A DNA stretch of 64,000 nt from Sphingopyxis sp. OPL5 (lineage in GTDB: Bacteria > Pseudomonadota > Alphaproteobacteria > Sphingomonadales > Sphingomonadaceae): the NCBI RefSeq assembly GCF_003797775.2, contig NZ_CP060725.1:4210001-4274000 (forward strand). The letters run 5' to 3'. This document shows positions 26,094 through 34,350 of the stretch, in pieces (the stretch's first letter is position 1; each line of letters opens with the position of its first letter). A model generated the notes under the pieces. It saw only the letters and a list, made by a program, of their open reading frames with translations. It had not been told where the DNA came from and did not search any database. The position numbers and the translations under genes were made by a program.

Positions 26094-26897
26094 ATGGGCG
26101 AATTTCTGAGCGTCGAGCGGCGCGGCAAGATCGCAATCCTGACGATGATCAAGCCCGAGAGCATGAATGCGATCGGGACGCACGAGGATTGCCAGGACAT
26201 CATCGACACGCTGCGCACGCTGGGCGACGACCGTGGCGTCAGCGCGATCATCCTCACCGGCAGCGGCAAAGCGTTCAGCGCCGGTGGGAACCTGAAGGGC
26301 ATGCAGGACCGCACCGGCATCGGGGTGCTCGACCAGCCCGATTCGACGCGCGCCAACTACCGCAAGGGCGTGCAGGCGGTGATCCGCGCGCTGATGGACT
26401 GCGAAGTGCCGATGATCGCCGCGGTCAACGGCCATGCCATCGGCCTCGGTGCCGACCTCGCCTGCACCTGCGACATCCGCATTGCCGCCGAGAGCGCGAA
26501 ATTCGCGTGCAGCTTCATCAAGGTCGGCATCGTCCCCGGCGATGGCGGGGCGTGGCTGCTGCAGAAGATCCTCGGCTATCCGCGCGCCGCCGAACTGTTC
26601 CTGACCGGCGACCGCTTCGACGCGGCGCAGGCCAAGGAGTACGGCCTCGTCACCGAGGTGGTGCCCGACGAGGAACTGCTCGACCGCGCGATCGCCATCG
26701 CCGAGCGCATCGTGTGCAACCCGCCGCGCGCGTTGCGGCTCACCAAGCGGCTGCTCCGCGAGGCGCAGCACAGCCGGATGAGCGACATCCTCGAACTCAG
26801 CGCCGCCTATCAGGCGATCGTCCACGAAACCGCCGACAACCGCGAGGCGATCAACGCTTTCGTCGAAAAACGCCCCCCCGTTTTTACAGGAGACTGA
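26094..26897 (+). CDS. Enoyl-CoA hydratase/isomerase (crotonase) family
   Basis: 267-residue crotonase. GKAFSAGGNLKGM near 61-73 is the first oxyanion hole and NGHAIGLGADLACTCD near 115-130 the second. The hydratase Glu pair is replaced (Asp in GAD, Phe in FACSFIKVGI), so hydration by the classical mechanism is doubtful. AAGGAGAG at 26082-26089 fixes the start within a longer open frame. It sits 56 bases after the racemase gene and 2 bases before the phosphatase gene. Confidence 0.87.
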   Translation: MGEFLSVERRGKIAILTMIKPESMNAIGTHEDCQDIIDTLRTLGDDRGVSAIILTGSGKAFSAGGNLKGMQDRTGIGVLDQPDSTRANYRKGVQAVIRALMDCEVPMIAAVNGHAIGLGADLACTCDIRIAAESAKFACSFIKVGIVPGDGGAWLLQKILGYPRAAELFLTGDRFDAAQAKEYGLVTEVVPDEELLDRAIAIAERIVCNPPRALRLTKRLLREAQHSRMSDILELSAAYQAIVHETADNREAINAFVEKRPPVFTGD

Positions 26898-26899
26898 CC

Positions 26900-27682
26900 A
26901 TGCTCGCCGAGCGCGTCCTGCCGCTGTCCGGCATCCACAATTTCCGCGACTATGGCGGCTATGACGTCGAGGGCGGCGGCAAGCTGCGCAGCGGGATGCT
27001 GTGGCGCTCGGCGCACCATCAGGATGCGACCCCGGCCGACCTTGGCGCGGTCGACGCGCTGGGGATCGAGACGATCGTCGACCTGCGCGGCGACGACGAG
27101 CGCGCCGCACACCCGTGCAAAAGGTCCGACGGCTTTTCGGCGCGGGTGCTGTTCGCCGACGGCAACACCGCGGGCCTCGCGCCGCATCTGCAGGCCGCCA
27201 AGGGCACGATCGACAACGAAACCGCACGGGCGCGGATGATCGATACCTATGCCGGCATGCCGTACCGCCCGGTGCTGGTCGCGACGCTGCGCCTGTATCT
27301 CGCCGCGCTCGCCGAATATGACGCGCCGAGCCTGGTGCATTGCGTCGCGGGCAAGGACCGCACCGGCTTTGCCGTGGCGATCGTCCACCGCCTGCTCGGG
27401 GTGCATGAGGACGATCTGATGCACGATTATCTGCTCACCAACAGTGCTGGCAACATCGAGGAGCGGATCGCGCAGGGCGGCGATGTCATCCGGGCGCGCT
27501 ACAATGCGGACATCCCCGATGACGCGATCCGCACTTTGATGTCGGTCAATCCGATCTTTCTCGAGGCCGCATTGGCGACGGTGCGCCGCGACCATGGCGA
27601 CATCGCGACCTATGCCGAGACGGTGCTGAACTTCACCCCCGAGATGCGCGACGCGATCGTCGACAAGCTGGTGGTTTACTGA
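26900..27682 (+). CDS. Tyrosine-phosphatase-family protein (Y_phosphatase3 type)
   Basis: 260-residue phosphatase with the Cys-loop active site HCVAGKDRTG: Cys148 nucleophile and Arg154, a clear HCx5R. The N-terminus SGIHNFRDYGGY and DLRGDDER (near 61-68, possible general acid region) are typical of bacterial atypical dual-specificity/lipid phosphatases such as MptpB. The substrate could be a phosphotyrosine protein or a phosphoinositide. Two bases separate it from the crotonase gene, so it is co-transcribed with catabolic genes, an unexpected partner. Confidence 0.88.
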   Translation: MLAERVLPLSGIHNFRDYGGYDVEGGGKLRSGMLWRSAHHQDATPADLGAVDALGIETIVDLRGDDERAAHPCKRSDGFSARVLFADGNTAGLAPHLQAAKGTIDNETARARMIDTYAGMPYRPVLVATLRLYLAALAEYDAPSLVHCVAGKDRTGFAVAIVHRLLGVHEDDLMHDYLLTNSAGNIEERIAQGGDVIRARYNADIPDDAIRTLMSVNPIFLEAALATVRRDHGDIATYAETVLNFTPEMRDAIVDKLVVY

Positions 27683-27689
27683 GCGCCCT

Positions 27690-27779
27690 CGTCGCCCCCG
27701 CGAAGGCGGGGGCCGCTGGAGATCTATTCAACGAAGCCGGAAAAGGCCGATAGCGGCCCCCGCCTTCACGGAGGCGACG
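27690..27779. repeat. Family B palindrome, copy 1
   Basis: CGTCGCCCCCGCGAAGGCGG pairs imperfectly with CCGCCTTCACGGAGGCGACG around an AT-richer centre. It lies between the convergent phosphatase and amidohydrolase genes. The other family B members are at 29201, 32871 and (related) 58672. Confidence 0.8.
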
Positions 27780-27783
27780 GTGA

Positions 27784-29118
27784 TCAGCCGCCCTTCACCA
27801 GCACCCCGCCCTTGACCACCGCATCGACATCCTCGAGCTGGCGCACGTCGGTCAGCGGATCGCCGTCGACCGCGATAATGTCGGCGTAGCGGCCGACCGC
27901 AATCGCGCCGACATCCTTTTCGCGGTTCAGCGCCTGCGCGGCGTTGCGCGTTGCGGCCTGAATGGCCTCGATCGGGGTCATCCCATATTCGACCATGACG
28001 CGGAACTGCTTGCCGACCTGGCCATGCGGCATCACGCCCGCATCGCTGCCGAACACCATGCGCACACCGGCCTTGTGCGCCTTGCGGAAATTGTCGCGCT
28101 GCGCCTGTGCGATCTCGCGGTCCTTGCGCAGATTATCCTCAAGCACGCCGTTCTTCGCACCCTCGGCCTGGGTATATTCGGTGTTATAGATATCCATCGA
28201 GAACCACACGGGCTGCTTGCGCGCGACGGCGAGGCGGATGCCTTCGTCGTCGACCAGGCTGGCATGCTCGATCGTGTCGATCCCGGCGTTGATCGCGGCG
28301 CGGATGCCCGCCGCGCCATGCGCATGCGCGGCGACGCGCAGGCCCCATTGATGCGCCTCGTCGGCGATGGCGCGCAGCTCGACCTCGGACACCTGCAACT
28401 GGCCGGGTTCGGTGTTGCGGGAAAAGACGCCGCCGGTGGCGCAGACCTTGATGACCTCGGCGCCATATTTGCGCTGGCGGCGAACCTGATAGCGCAGTTC
28501 GTCGGGGGTATCGCCGATCCCCTCCTTCTTCGCGTCCTCCTTTTCGAAGCTCGGCGGGAAGAAGGTCGAATCGCAATGGCCGCCGGTGGCGCCGAGCGCA
28601 TAACCCGCGGGCACGATGCGCGGCCCGACCGCATAACCGGCCTCGATCGCCTGCTTGAGCCCGATGTCGTTGCGGTCGCTAGAGCCAACATTGCGCACGG
28701 TGGTGAAACCGGCGTCGAGCATGTCGTGGGCGTTCTTGACCGCGGTCATGCCCCAGAAGCTGTCGGTGAATTCCAGCCCGTTGTATCCGCCGATATCAGC
28801 GGGGCCGTCGAGGTGGACGTGCATGTCGATCAGGCCCGGCAGCAGCGTCTTGTCGCCGAGGTCGATATGCTTGACGTTCGCGCCCCATTTCACGGTGCGC
28901 GCATCGGCAACCCCGGTGATGCGGCCATCGGCGCCGACGAAGATCGAGGGATAGTCGATCGTCTTGCCGGTCAGCACATCGACATAGCGCGCGGCGGTGA
29001 TGACGGTCTGGCCGGTCGAGTCCTGGGCCTGCGCAGGGGCCGCCGCGACGGCCAGAAGCGCGGTGCCGCCAAAAGCGATTCGCCGCAGAAAAGTCCCGAA
29101 CTTTACTCGTGATTGCAT
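27784..29118 (-). CDS. Secreted metal-dependent amidohydrolase
   Basis: 444 residues with a cleavable signal peptide (about 1-32, ending APAQAQ). DMHVHLDG near 77-84 is the first metal-ligand His pair, AAHAHG the His region near 255, IEHAS the next His, and FGSDAGVM the metal-binding Asp, as in imidazolonepropionase-like/prolidase amidohydrolases. It probably hydrolyses a dipeptide or lactam in the periplasm. The ATG at 29118 is chosen so that the signal peptide starts MQSRVKFGTFLRR. No functional link to neighbours is evident. Confidence 0.85.
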   Translation of the reverse strand: MQSRVKFGTFLRRIAFGGTALLAVAAAPAQAQDSTGQTVITAARYVDVLTGKTIDYPSIFVGADGRITGVADARTVKWGANVKHIDLGDKTLLPGLIDMHVHLDGPADIGGYNGLEFTDSFWGMTAVKNAHDMLDAGFTTVRNVGSSDRNDIGLKQAIEAGYAVGPRIVPAGYALGATGGHCDSTFFPPSFEKEDAKKEGIGDTPDELRYQVRRQRKYGAEVIKVCATGGVFSRNTEPGQLQVSEVELRAIADEAHQWGLRVAAHAHGAAGIRAAINAGIDTIEHASLVDDEGIRLAVARKQPVWFSMDIYNTEYTQAEGAKNGVLEDNLRKDREIAQAQRDNFRKAHKAGVRMVFGSDAGVMPHGQVGKQFRVMVEYGMTPIEAIQAATRNAAQALNREKDVGAIAVGRYADIIAVDGDPLTDVRQLEDVDAVVKGGVLVKGG

Positions 29119-29200
29119 GTTTGACCCGCCTGTTTTTATTGCCCGCTTCCGTGATGGCAAAGGCGGGGAAATTAGGACAGCGGAAAATGCGATAGCGCTT

Positions 29201-29345
29201 CGTCATCCCCGCGAAAGCGGGGACCCGCCTTTTCTTTGCGCCTTTGCGCCTTTGCGTGAGTCCGAGAAAAATAAAATCTCACGCAAAGGCGCAAAGGCAC
29301 GAAGAAGGAAGAAGAAGGCGGGTCCCCGCTTTCGCGGGGATGACG
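29201..29345. repeat. Nested double palindrome (family B, copy 2)
   Basis: Outer arms CGTCATCCCCGCGAAAGCGG (29201) and CCGCTTTCGCGGGGATGACG (to 29345) are perfect complements. Inside them is a second, different inverted repeat: TTGCGCCTTTGCGTGAG and CTCACGCAAAGGCGCAA, around an AT-rich loop AAAAATAAAAT. It lies between two minus-strand genes and would form a very long hairpin. Confidence 0.9.
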
Positions 29346-29356
29346 TTTGTTGGTGC

Positions 29357-30085
29357 TCAGAGATCGATCTTGAACCGCGCCAGATAATCATAATCCGGCC
29401 GGCACGCCTCGGCGACGGCCTGCGCTTCCGCCGTCAGTTCGGGGATCGGCTTGTCCGGAACCCCGAAACCCGTGCTCGACATCACCGCGTCGTACCAATG
29501 CGAGGCCCAGATGCCGTCGGTGTCGCGCAGCCCTGCCTGCCAGTGCAGCATCGCCGGGTCCCATTCGATGCCGAGCGCGGCGCATAATTTCGCGAGCATC
29601 GCGGGCGGGTCGCGCAGGATGTCTGCGCTGTCGATCACCGGCGGCGCATGGCCCAACCGGTCGGCCTCGCGGTCGAAAAATTCGACCTGCTTGTCGGTGC
29701 CGAGATGGTCGGGGCGTACCGATACGCGCTTCGCGGCATAGCTCGCGACGACGCGCGCCGGGTCACGGATCAGGAAGGCGTGGCGCAGCCCCGGCAGGTC
29801 GTCATGCCTTATGGGGCCGACCATATGGTGCGCCATATGTTTCTGGTACCAGATCTGCGTCGCGGCGGGGTTCGGGCCGGTCATGCTGCGCGCGACGCCA
29901 AACCAGTCGCAGTCCATCGACGCCATCACTTCGTCCATCATCGGCTGCGGATCGCCAGTGTGCCGCAGGTACGCTCCATAAAAGGGTTCGTCGCTGACAT
30001 GGGTATCGGTCCGGCTGCCGAAGCTGCGCATCATCGCCGTCGACAGGTTGCGCGGCCCCGACCACATGGCGATGCGGATAGTCAC
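29357..30085 (-). CDS. Sulfotransferase-like P-loop protein
   Basis: 242 residues. The N-terminus AMWSGPRNLSTAMMRSF matches the PAPS 5'-phosphosulfate loop region of the sulfotransferase family, and HAFLIRDPARVVASYAA the 3'-phosphate Arg/Ser motif. The probable start is GTG at 30085, seven bases after GGGGAGG. No signal peptide. It lies 104 bases downstream of the aminotransferase gene on the same strand; this pairing with a class IV aminotransferase may be functional. The acceptor substrate is unknown. Confidence 0.75.
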   Translation of the reverse strand: MTIRIAMWSGPRNLSTAMMRSFGSRTDTHVSDEPFYGAYLRHTGDPQPMMDEVMASMDCDWFGVARSMTGPNPAATQIWYQKHMAHHMVGPIRHDDLPGLRHAFLIRDPARVVASYAAKRVSVRPDHLGTDKQVEFFDREADRLGHAPPVIDSADILRDPPAMLAKLCAALGIEWDPAMLHWQAGLRDTDGIWASHWYDAVMSSTGFGVPDKPIPELTAEAQAVAEACRPDYDYLARFKIDL

Positions 30086-30102
30086 AGGAATCCTCCCCTT
30101 TT

Positions 30103-30174
30103 CCGTTCGCGTCGAGCGAAGTCGAGACGCCCCTCAGTCATGCACGGTGCCTCGACTTCGCTCGACACAAACGG
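30103..30174. repeat. Family C palindrome, copy 1
   Basis: Arms contain GTCGAGCGAAGTCGAG and CTCGACTTCGCTCGAC, with CCGTTCG/CAAACGG at the ends. It lies between the aminotransferase and sulfotransferase-like genes. The second copy is at 49107. Confidence 0.85.
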
Positions 30175-30189
30175 GATCTGGAGGGCGGC

Positions 30190-31110
30190 TTACCCATGTA
30201 GTTCGCCAGAAATATCGCGCTCGATCAATATCTTGTATAGACCTTGCAATCGCTCGACGATCGGGCCCCGGCCCTCGGTCAATACCCGCCCGTCGATCGT
30301 GTGCGCGGGCACGACCCCCGCGAAGGTGCCGGTCACGAACGCCTCCTCGGCGCCATAGACGTCGGTGAGCGAGAAATTCTTCTCATACACCGGGATGCCC
30401 GCCTCGCGGCAGATGCGGATGACGTTGCTGCGGGTGATGCCGGCGAGGCAATAATCGCCGCTCGAGGTCCATACCTCGCCCTTGCGCACGATGAAGAAAT
30501 GGGTCGAATTGCAGGTCGCGACGAAGCCGTGCGGGTCGAGCATCAGCGCCTCATCGGCGCCCGCCTGCGCCGCCTGGATGCACGCGGTGATGCAGTTCAA
30601 TTTGCTGTGCGAATTGAGCTTGGGGTCCTGCACCGCGGGGTCGCCGCGGCGGACATGGACGGTAAACAGCGACAGTCCCTTTTCGACCGTCGCGGGCAGC
30701 GGGTCCTTATGCTCGGCGATGATGACGATCGTCGCGGGCGAGATTACGACGCGCGGGTCCTGATACGGGGTCGAGCGGATGCCGCGGGTGACCATCAGGC
30801 GGATGTGACAGGCGTCCATCTGGTTGCCCGCGATCGTGTCGTAGAGCCGCTGGATCAGCGCCTCGCGGCTGATCCCGATGTCCATCGCGATCGCCTTCGC
30901 GCCTTCGAACAGACGGTCAAGATGCTGGTCGAGGAAAGCCATGCGGCCGTCGTGGACGCGGATCCCCTCCCACACCCCGTCGCCGAGCATGAAGCCGCTG
31001 TCGAACACCGACACGCTCGCCTCGGCGCGGGGCACCAGCGTGCCGTTGACGTTGATCAGGATCGCGTCGTTGCGCGGATCGGGGACGAAGTCGTGGGTGC
31101 CTTGAGCCAT
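30190..31110 (-). CDS. Class IV aminotransferase with altered cofactor pocket
   Basis: 306-residue PLP enzyme of the branched-chain/D-amino-acid aminotransferase fold. The PLP lysine is Lys170 in HSKLN; FDSGFMLGDGVWEGIR (36-51) is the fold type IV N-terminal motif. In place of the conserved Glu that contacts the pyridine nitrogen (VxEGxxxN in BCAT) the protein has GFVATCNSTHFF, giving Thr199. It could be a D- or L-amino-acid or amine transaminase, or a lyase; the change makes a standard BCAT role doubtful. The neighbouring sulfotransferase-like gene follows on the same strand. Confidence 0.82.
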   Translation of the reverse strand: MAQGTHDFVPDPRNDAILINVNGTLVPRAEASVSVFDSGFMLGDGVWEGIRVHDGRMAFLDQHLDRLFEGAKAIAMDIGISREALIQRLYDTIAGNQMDACHIRLMVTRGIRSTPYQDPRVVISPATIVIIAEHKDPLPATVEKGLSLFTVHVRRGDPAVQDPKLNSHSKLNCITACIQAAQAGADEALMLDPHGFVATCNSTHFFIVRKGEVWTSSGDYCLAGITRSNVIRICREAGIPVYEKNFSLTDVYGAEEAFVTGTFAGVVPAHTIDGRVLTEGRGPIVERLQGLYKILIERDISGELHG

Positions 31111-31148
31111 GGCGCCAGCCTAGCCGCTGGCGCGCCGGTGTCGAGGGG

Positions 31149-31775
31149 TCAGGCGACCTTGCGCCCGAAACTGCCCGGCGGCGGGCGGTCGAGACGGCCG
31201 CGGGCGGCGCCCTCGAGCGGGTCACGGCGCGCCGCCGCGCGTTCCTCGGCGGTGGCGAGTTGGCGCGGCGGCGGCGGGCCACCCTCGGCCGCGCGCTTTT
31301 CGTCGAGCACCTTATGCCAGACGGCACCCGCTTCGCGGTGCGGCATCGCGAAGATTTCGATCGCTTCCCCGACGAGCGGCACCGCGCGTTCGACGAGCTT
31401 CAGATAACCGAGCGGGAGGCGCAGCTTGCGCTTGCCGGCGATGCCGCCCTTGTCGCTGTGGATCACCAGCAGGACCGGTCCCGGGATCGGCAGGCCAGCG
31501 GCGCTGAGGAAGAGCGTTTCGGCGCCGACATGCGTATAATGGTCGAAGGAGACGAAACGCTTGGTCCAGAGCGTGCGGATTTCGAGGCCGCGCGCATGCT
31601 GGGTGATCGCCGCTTTGTCCGGCGCCATCGCCTTCCACAGCGCGCGGCATCCATAAGCGATCAGATAGAGCCCGAGCGGCGCGCCGATCAGCGTGCCCAT
31701 CAGCGCAAAGCCGCCGAAGAAAAACAGCAGCGCGCGGGTGACGAGCTTGCCGCCGCTATACTGGACGATCACCAT
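31149..31775 (-). CDS. Uncharacterised membrane protein with C-terminal FGRKVA
   Basis: 208 residues, no recognised family. A hydrophobic pair of segments lies at about 14-46 (LLFFFGGFALMGTLIGAPLG), followed by a beta-rich cytoplasmic-looking domain (FVSFDHYTHVGAETLFLSAAG). The last 40 residues are Pro/Arg-rich and end FGRKVA. The adjacent upstream gene, six bases away on the same strand, encodes another membrane protein ending FGRKIG, so the two probably work together or share a C-terminal signal. Confidence 0.65.
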   Translation of the reverse strand: MVIVQYSGGKLVTRALLFFFGGFALMGTLIGAPLGLYLIAYGCRALWKAMAPDKAAITQHARGLEIRTLWTKRFVSFDHYTHVGAETLFLSAAGLPIPGPVLLVIHSDKGGIAGKRKLRLPLGYLKLVERAVPLVGEAIEIFAMPHREAGAVWHKVLDEKRAAEGGPPPPRQLATAEERAAARRDPLEGAARGRLDRPPPGSFGRKVA

Positions 31776-31781
31776 CGGCGA

Positions 31782-32180
31782 TCAGCCGATCTTGCGGCCG
31801 AATTGCGGGCGCGGCGTGTCGGCGGGCGGCGACGCTTCCGCGGGTACAGCGGGCGCTTCGCCGCGCTTGCTCATATAGCGCGCGAAAGCGGCGTCGGCGT
31901 CGAACCCCTCGGTCGCCGGCAGGTCGTCACCGACCTTGACCGCCGCACCGGGCACGCGGTTCGCGCCCGACGCGACGCGGAGCAGCTTGATCAGCGGGCC
32001 GATCAGGAACAGCAGCGCGATGATCGACAGGCCGAGCACGGTCGGACCGAGTCCGATGCCAACGATGCCCTCCATCGAATTGCCGCCGACGCCCATGAAA
32101 TGCCACAGGAAGAAACCGATATAGGCGACCGGAATCAGCGCCAGCAGCCAGCGGAACACCCCGCCGATCGAACCACCCAT
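31782..32180 (-). CDS. Uncharacterised small membrane protein with C-terminal FGRKIG
   Basis: 132 residues with two transmembrane segments (about 9-30 and 44-66, GLSIIALLFLIGPLIKLLRV), then an acidic linker GFDADAAFARYMSKRG and a Pro/Ala-rich tail ending RPQFGRKIG. No family recognised. It is first of a two-gene unit with the 208-residue protein, which ends with the same FGRK motif. A hairpin precedes its start. Confidence 0.65.
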   Translation of the reverse strand: MGGSIGGVFRWLLALIPVAYIGFFLWHFMGVGGNSMEGIVGIGLGPTVLGLSIIALLFLIGPLIKLLRVASGANRVPGAAVKVGDDLPATEGFDADAAFARYMSKRGEAPAVPAEASPPADTPRPQFGRKIG

Positions 32181-32184
32181 AGGA

Positions 32185-32209
32185 AGACCCTCCTCTTTTC
32201 AAAGAGGGT
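32185..32209. terminator. Short hairpin upstream of membrane-protein gene
   Basis: GACCCTC and GAGGGTC flank an 11-base loop (CTCTTTTCAAA). On the minus strand it follows the PAP2 phosphatase gene by 27 bases and overlaps the leader of the 132-residue protein gene. It could end the PAP2 transcript; no T-run is present. Confidence 0.4.
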
Positions 32210-32235
32210 CATAGCGCCAAGCGGTTAGGATTTTC

Positions 32236-32859
32236 TTATGTCGCGGGCCGGCCGCGCCGCACCCAGGCGGCACCGAGCAGCGCGAAGGCGGTGCCGAGCA
32301 TCGTGCCGCCGACGATGTCGCTCGCCCAATGGACGCCAAGCATCATGCGCGAGGTGCCGTTGAGCACGATCATCACCCCCGCAAGGCTCCACGCCGCGCG
32401 GCGCCAGCGCGGCGGCACCAGCCAGGCGAGCATCAGATAGACGACCGCGGCGCTCGTCGCATGGCCGCTGGGATAGGAAAAGCTCGTCTGATGGTCGAGA
32501 TGCGGGATCAGGTCGGGGCGTGCGACGCCGAAAGCCATTTTGAGCAGGCTCGACACGAGATTCGACAATAGCGACGCCCCCGCCAGTGCGACCGCACAGC
32601 GCTGCCCGCAGAGCCGCCAGACGAGCGCGGTCAGGCCGATGACGATGACCCAGCGCGCCGCGCCGCCGCCGATCCAGCTCGCGCCCTGCATGAAGGCGAT
32701 GAAAGCGGGGTCGCTCTTGCCGACATGGAGGACAAGGTCGGTCGAGATGCGCAGGTCGATCGCCTGCGTCCAGCCCGCGACGACCGCAAAGCCGAGCAGG
32801 ATGACGGCAGCGAGCAGGATGGCGGCGGCGATGAGGAAGCGGTTGATCTTGTTCGGCAT
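32236..32859 (-). CDS. PAP2-family phosphatase, membrane-bound
   Basis: 207 residues with about five or six transmembrane segments. The three PAP2 phosphatase motifs are present: KMAFGVARP (Kx6RP), SYPSGHATSAA (PSGH) and GVHWASDIVGG (SRxxxxxHxxxD-like). It probably dephosphorylates a lipid phosphate (phosphatidate or undecaprenyl pyrophosphate) at the periplasmic face. The ATG at 32859 is preferred over the TTG three bases upstream because AAGGAGGAT precedes it closely. A family B palindrome separates it from lpdA. Confidence 0.9.
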   Translation of the reverse strand: MPNKINRFLIAAAILLAAVILLGFAVVAGWTQAIDLRISTDLVLHVGKSDPAFIAFMQGASWIGGGAARWVIVIGLTALVWRLCGQRCAVALAGASLLSNLVSSLLKMAFGVARPDLIPHLDHQTSFSYPSGHATSAAVVYLMLAWLVPPRWRRAAWSLAGVMIVLNGTSRMMLGVHWASDIVGGTMLGTAFALLGAAWVRRGRPAT

Positions 32860-32870
32860 CAATCCTCCTT

Positions 32871-32943
32871 CGCCATCCCCGCGCAGGCGGGGACCCAGCT
32901 CCTTGTTGCGAACAGCTGGATCCCCGCCTGCGCGGGGATGACG
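32871..32943. repeat. Family B palindrome, copy 3
   Basis: CATCCCCGCGCAGGCGGGGA and TCCCCGCCTGCGCGGGGATG are exact complements with an inner CCAGCT/AGCTGG. It lies between lpdA and the PAP2 gene on the same strand and could terminate the lpdA transcript. Confidence 0.85.
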
Positions 32944-32952
32944 AGGCTGCGG

Positions 32953-34350
32953 TTAGATGTGAAGCGGCCGCCCGAACGCCGCGAGCACGCCTTCGTGCAT
33001 CGTCTCGCTCAGCGTCGGATGCGGGAAGACGGTGCCGATGAAATCATCCTCGACCAGCTCGGCGGTCTTGCCGATCGTATAGCCCTGGATCAGTTCGGTG
33101 ACCTCGGCGCCGATCATGTGCGCGCCGAGCAGTTCGCCGGTCTTGGCGTCGAAGATGGTCTTGGTGAAGCCTTCGGACTCGCCCAAGGCAATCGCCTTGC
33201 CATTGCCGATGAAGGGGAAGGTGCCGGCCTTCACCTCGTAACCCAGTTCCTTCGCCTTCGCTTCGGTCAGACCGACGCTCGCGATCTGCGGGCGGCAATA
33301 GGTGCAGCCGGGAATGTTGCGCGGGTCCATGGCGTGCGGGTGGCCGCCCGCGATCGCCTCGACCGAAATGATCGATTCATGCATCGCCTTGTGCGCAAGC
33401 CAGGGCGGCGCGGTGACATCGCCGATCGCCCACAGGCCGGGGACGTTGGTGCGACACATCGCGTCGGTGTCGATATGGCCCTTGGTGGTCTTCACGCCGA
33501 GCGCTTCGAGCCCGATATTCTCGGTGTTCGGGACGATGCCGATCGCGACGATCGCGTGGCTGAATTCGGCGCTTTCGGTCTTGCCGTCCTTGGTCTTGAT
33601 CTTCGCGGTAACGCCGGTCGCGGTCGCCTTCAATTCCTCGACGCCGGCGCCGGTGAAGATCGTCATGCCCTGCTTCTTGAGCGATTTTTCGAGGAAGGCC
33701 GACACATCGGCGTCCTCGACCGGGACGACGCGGTCGAGCATTTCGACCACCGTCACTTGGGCGCCCATGTCGCTGTAGAAGCTCGCGAACTCGATCCCGA
33801 TCGCGCCCGAACCGATGACGAGCAGCTTCTTGGGCATTTCGGGCGGGACGAGCGCGTGGCGATAGGTCCAGATGCGCTTGCCGTCGGCGGGCGCGAACGG
33901 CAGGTCGCGGGCGCGCGCGCCGGTCGCGACGATGATGTTCTTGGCGGTGAGGGTTTCGCTGCCCTTCTCGCCCTTCACCTCGAGCTTGCCCGGCGCCGTC
34001 AGCTTGCCCTCGCCCATATGCACGGTGATCTTGTGCTTCTTCATCAGGAAGGCGACGCCCTGGCTAAGCTGCTTCGCGACCCCGCGCGACCGCTTCACCA
34101 CCGCGTCGATGTCGGCGCTGATCTGCTGCGCGATCAGGCCGTAATCGCCGGCATGCTGCATATAATGATAGATTTCGGCCGAACGCAGCAGCGCCTTGGT
34201 CGGGATGCAGCCCCAGTTGAGACAGATGCCGCCCAGATTCTCGCGCTCGACGATCGCGGTTTTCAGTCCCAATTGCGCCGCGCGGATCGCCGCGACATAG
34301 CCGCCGGGCCCCGAGCCGAGGACGATGAGGTCGTAGTTGGTGTCAGCCAT
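32953..34350 (-). CDS. lpdA: Dihydrolipoyl dehydrogenase (E3)
   Basis: 465-residue FAD/NAD disulfide oxidoreductase that reoxidises the lipoyl arm of 2-oxoacid dehydrogenase complexes. FAD-binding GSGPGGY is at 12-18, redox Cys43/Cys48 in GGICLNWGCIP, the NAD-binding GSGAIGIEFAS mid-chain, and the catalytic His444/Glu449 in HPTLSE near the C-terminus. Full length. It lies downstream of pdhC on the same strand, separated by a DUF559 gene whose end overlaps the lpdA start by 8 bases, and is most likely the E3 of pyruvate dehydrogenase. Confidence 0.96.
   Translation of the reverse strand: MADTNYDLIVLGSGPGGYVAAIRAAQLGLKTAIVERENLGGICLNWGCIPTKALLRSAEIYHYMQHAGDYGLIAQQISADIDAVVKRSRGVAKQLSQGVAFLMKKHKITVHMGEGKLTAPGKLEVKGEKGSETLTAKNIIVATGARARDLPFAPADGKRIWTYRHALVPPEMPKKLLVIGSGAIGIEFASFYSDMGAQVTVVEMLDRVVPVEDADVSAFLEKSLKKQGMTIFTGAGVEELKATATGVTAKIKTKDGKTESAEFSHAIVAIGIVPNTENIGLEALGVKTTKGHIDTDAMCRTNVPGLWAIGDVTAPPWLAHKAMHESIISVEAIAGGHPHAMDPRNIPGCTYCRPQIASVGLTEAKAKELGYEVKAGTFPFIGNGKAIALGESEGFTKTIFDAKTGELLGAHMIGAEVTELIQGYTIGKTAELVEDDFIGTVFPHPTLSETMHEGVLAAFGRPLHI

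Noticed and set aside
29201..29345. Nested palindrome considered as an intrinsic terminator only
   Set aside because: There is no T-run and the structure is composite, so a repeat-element explanation fits better.
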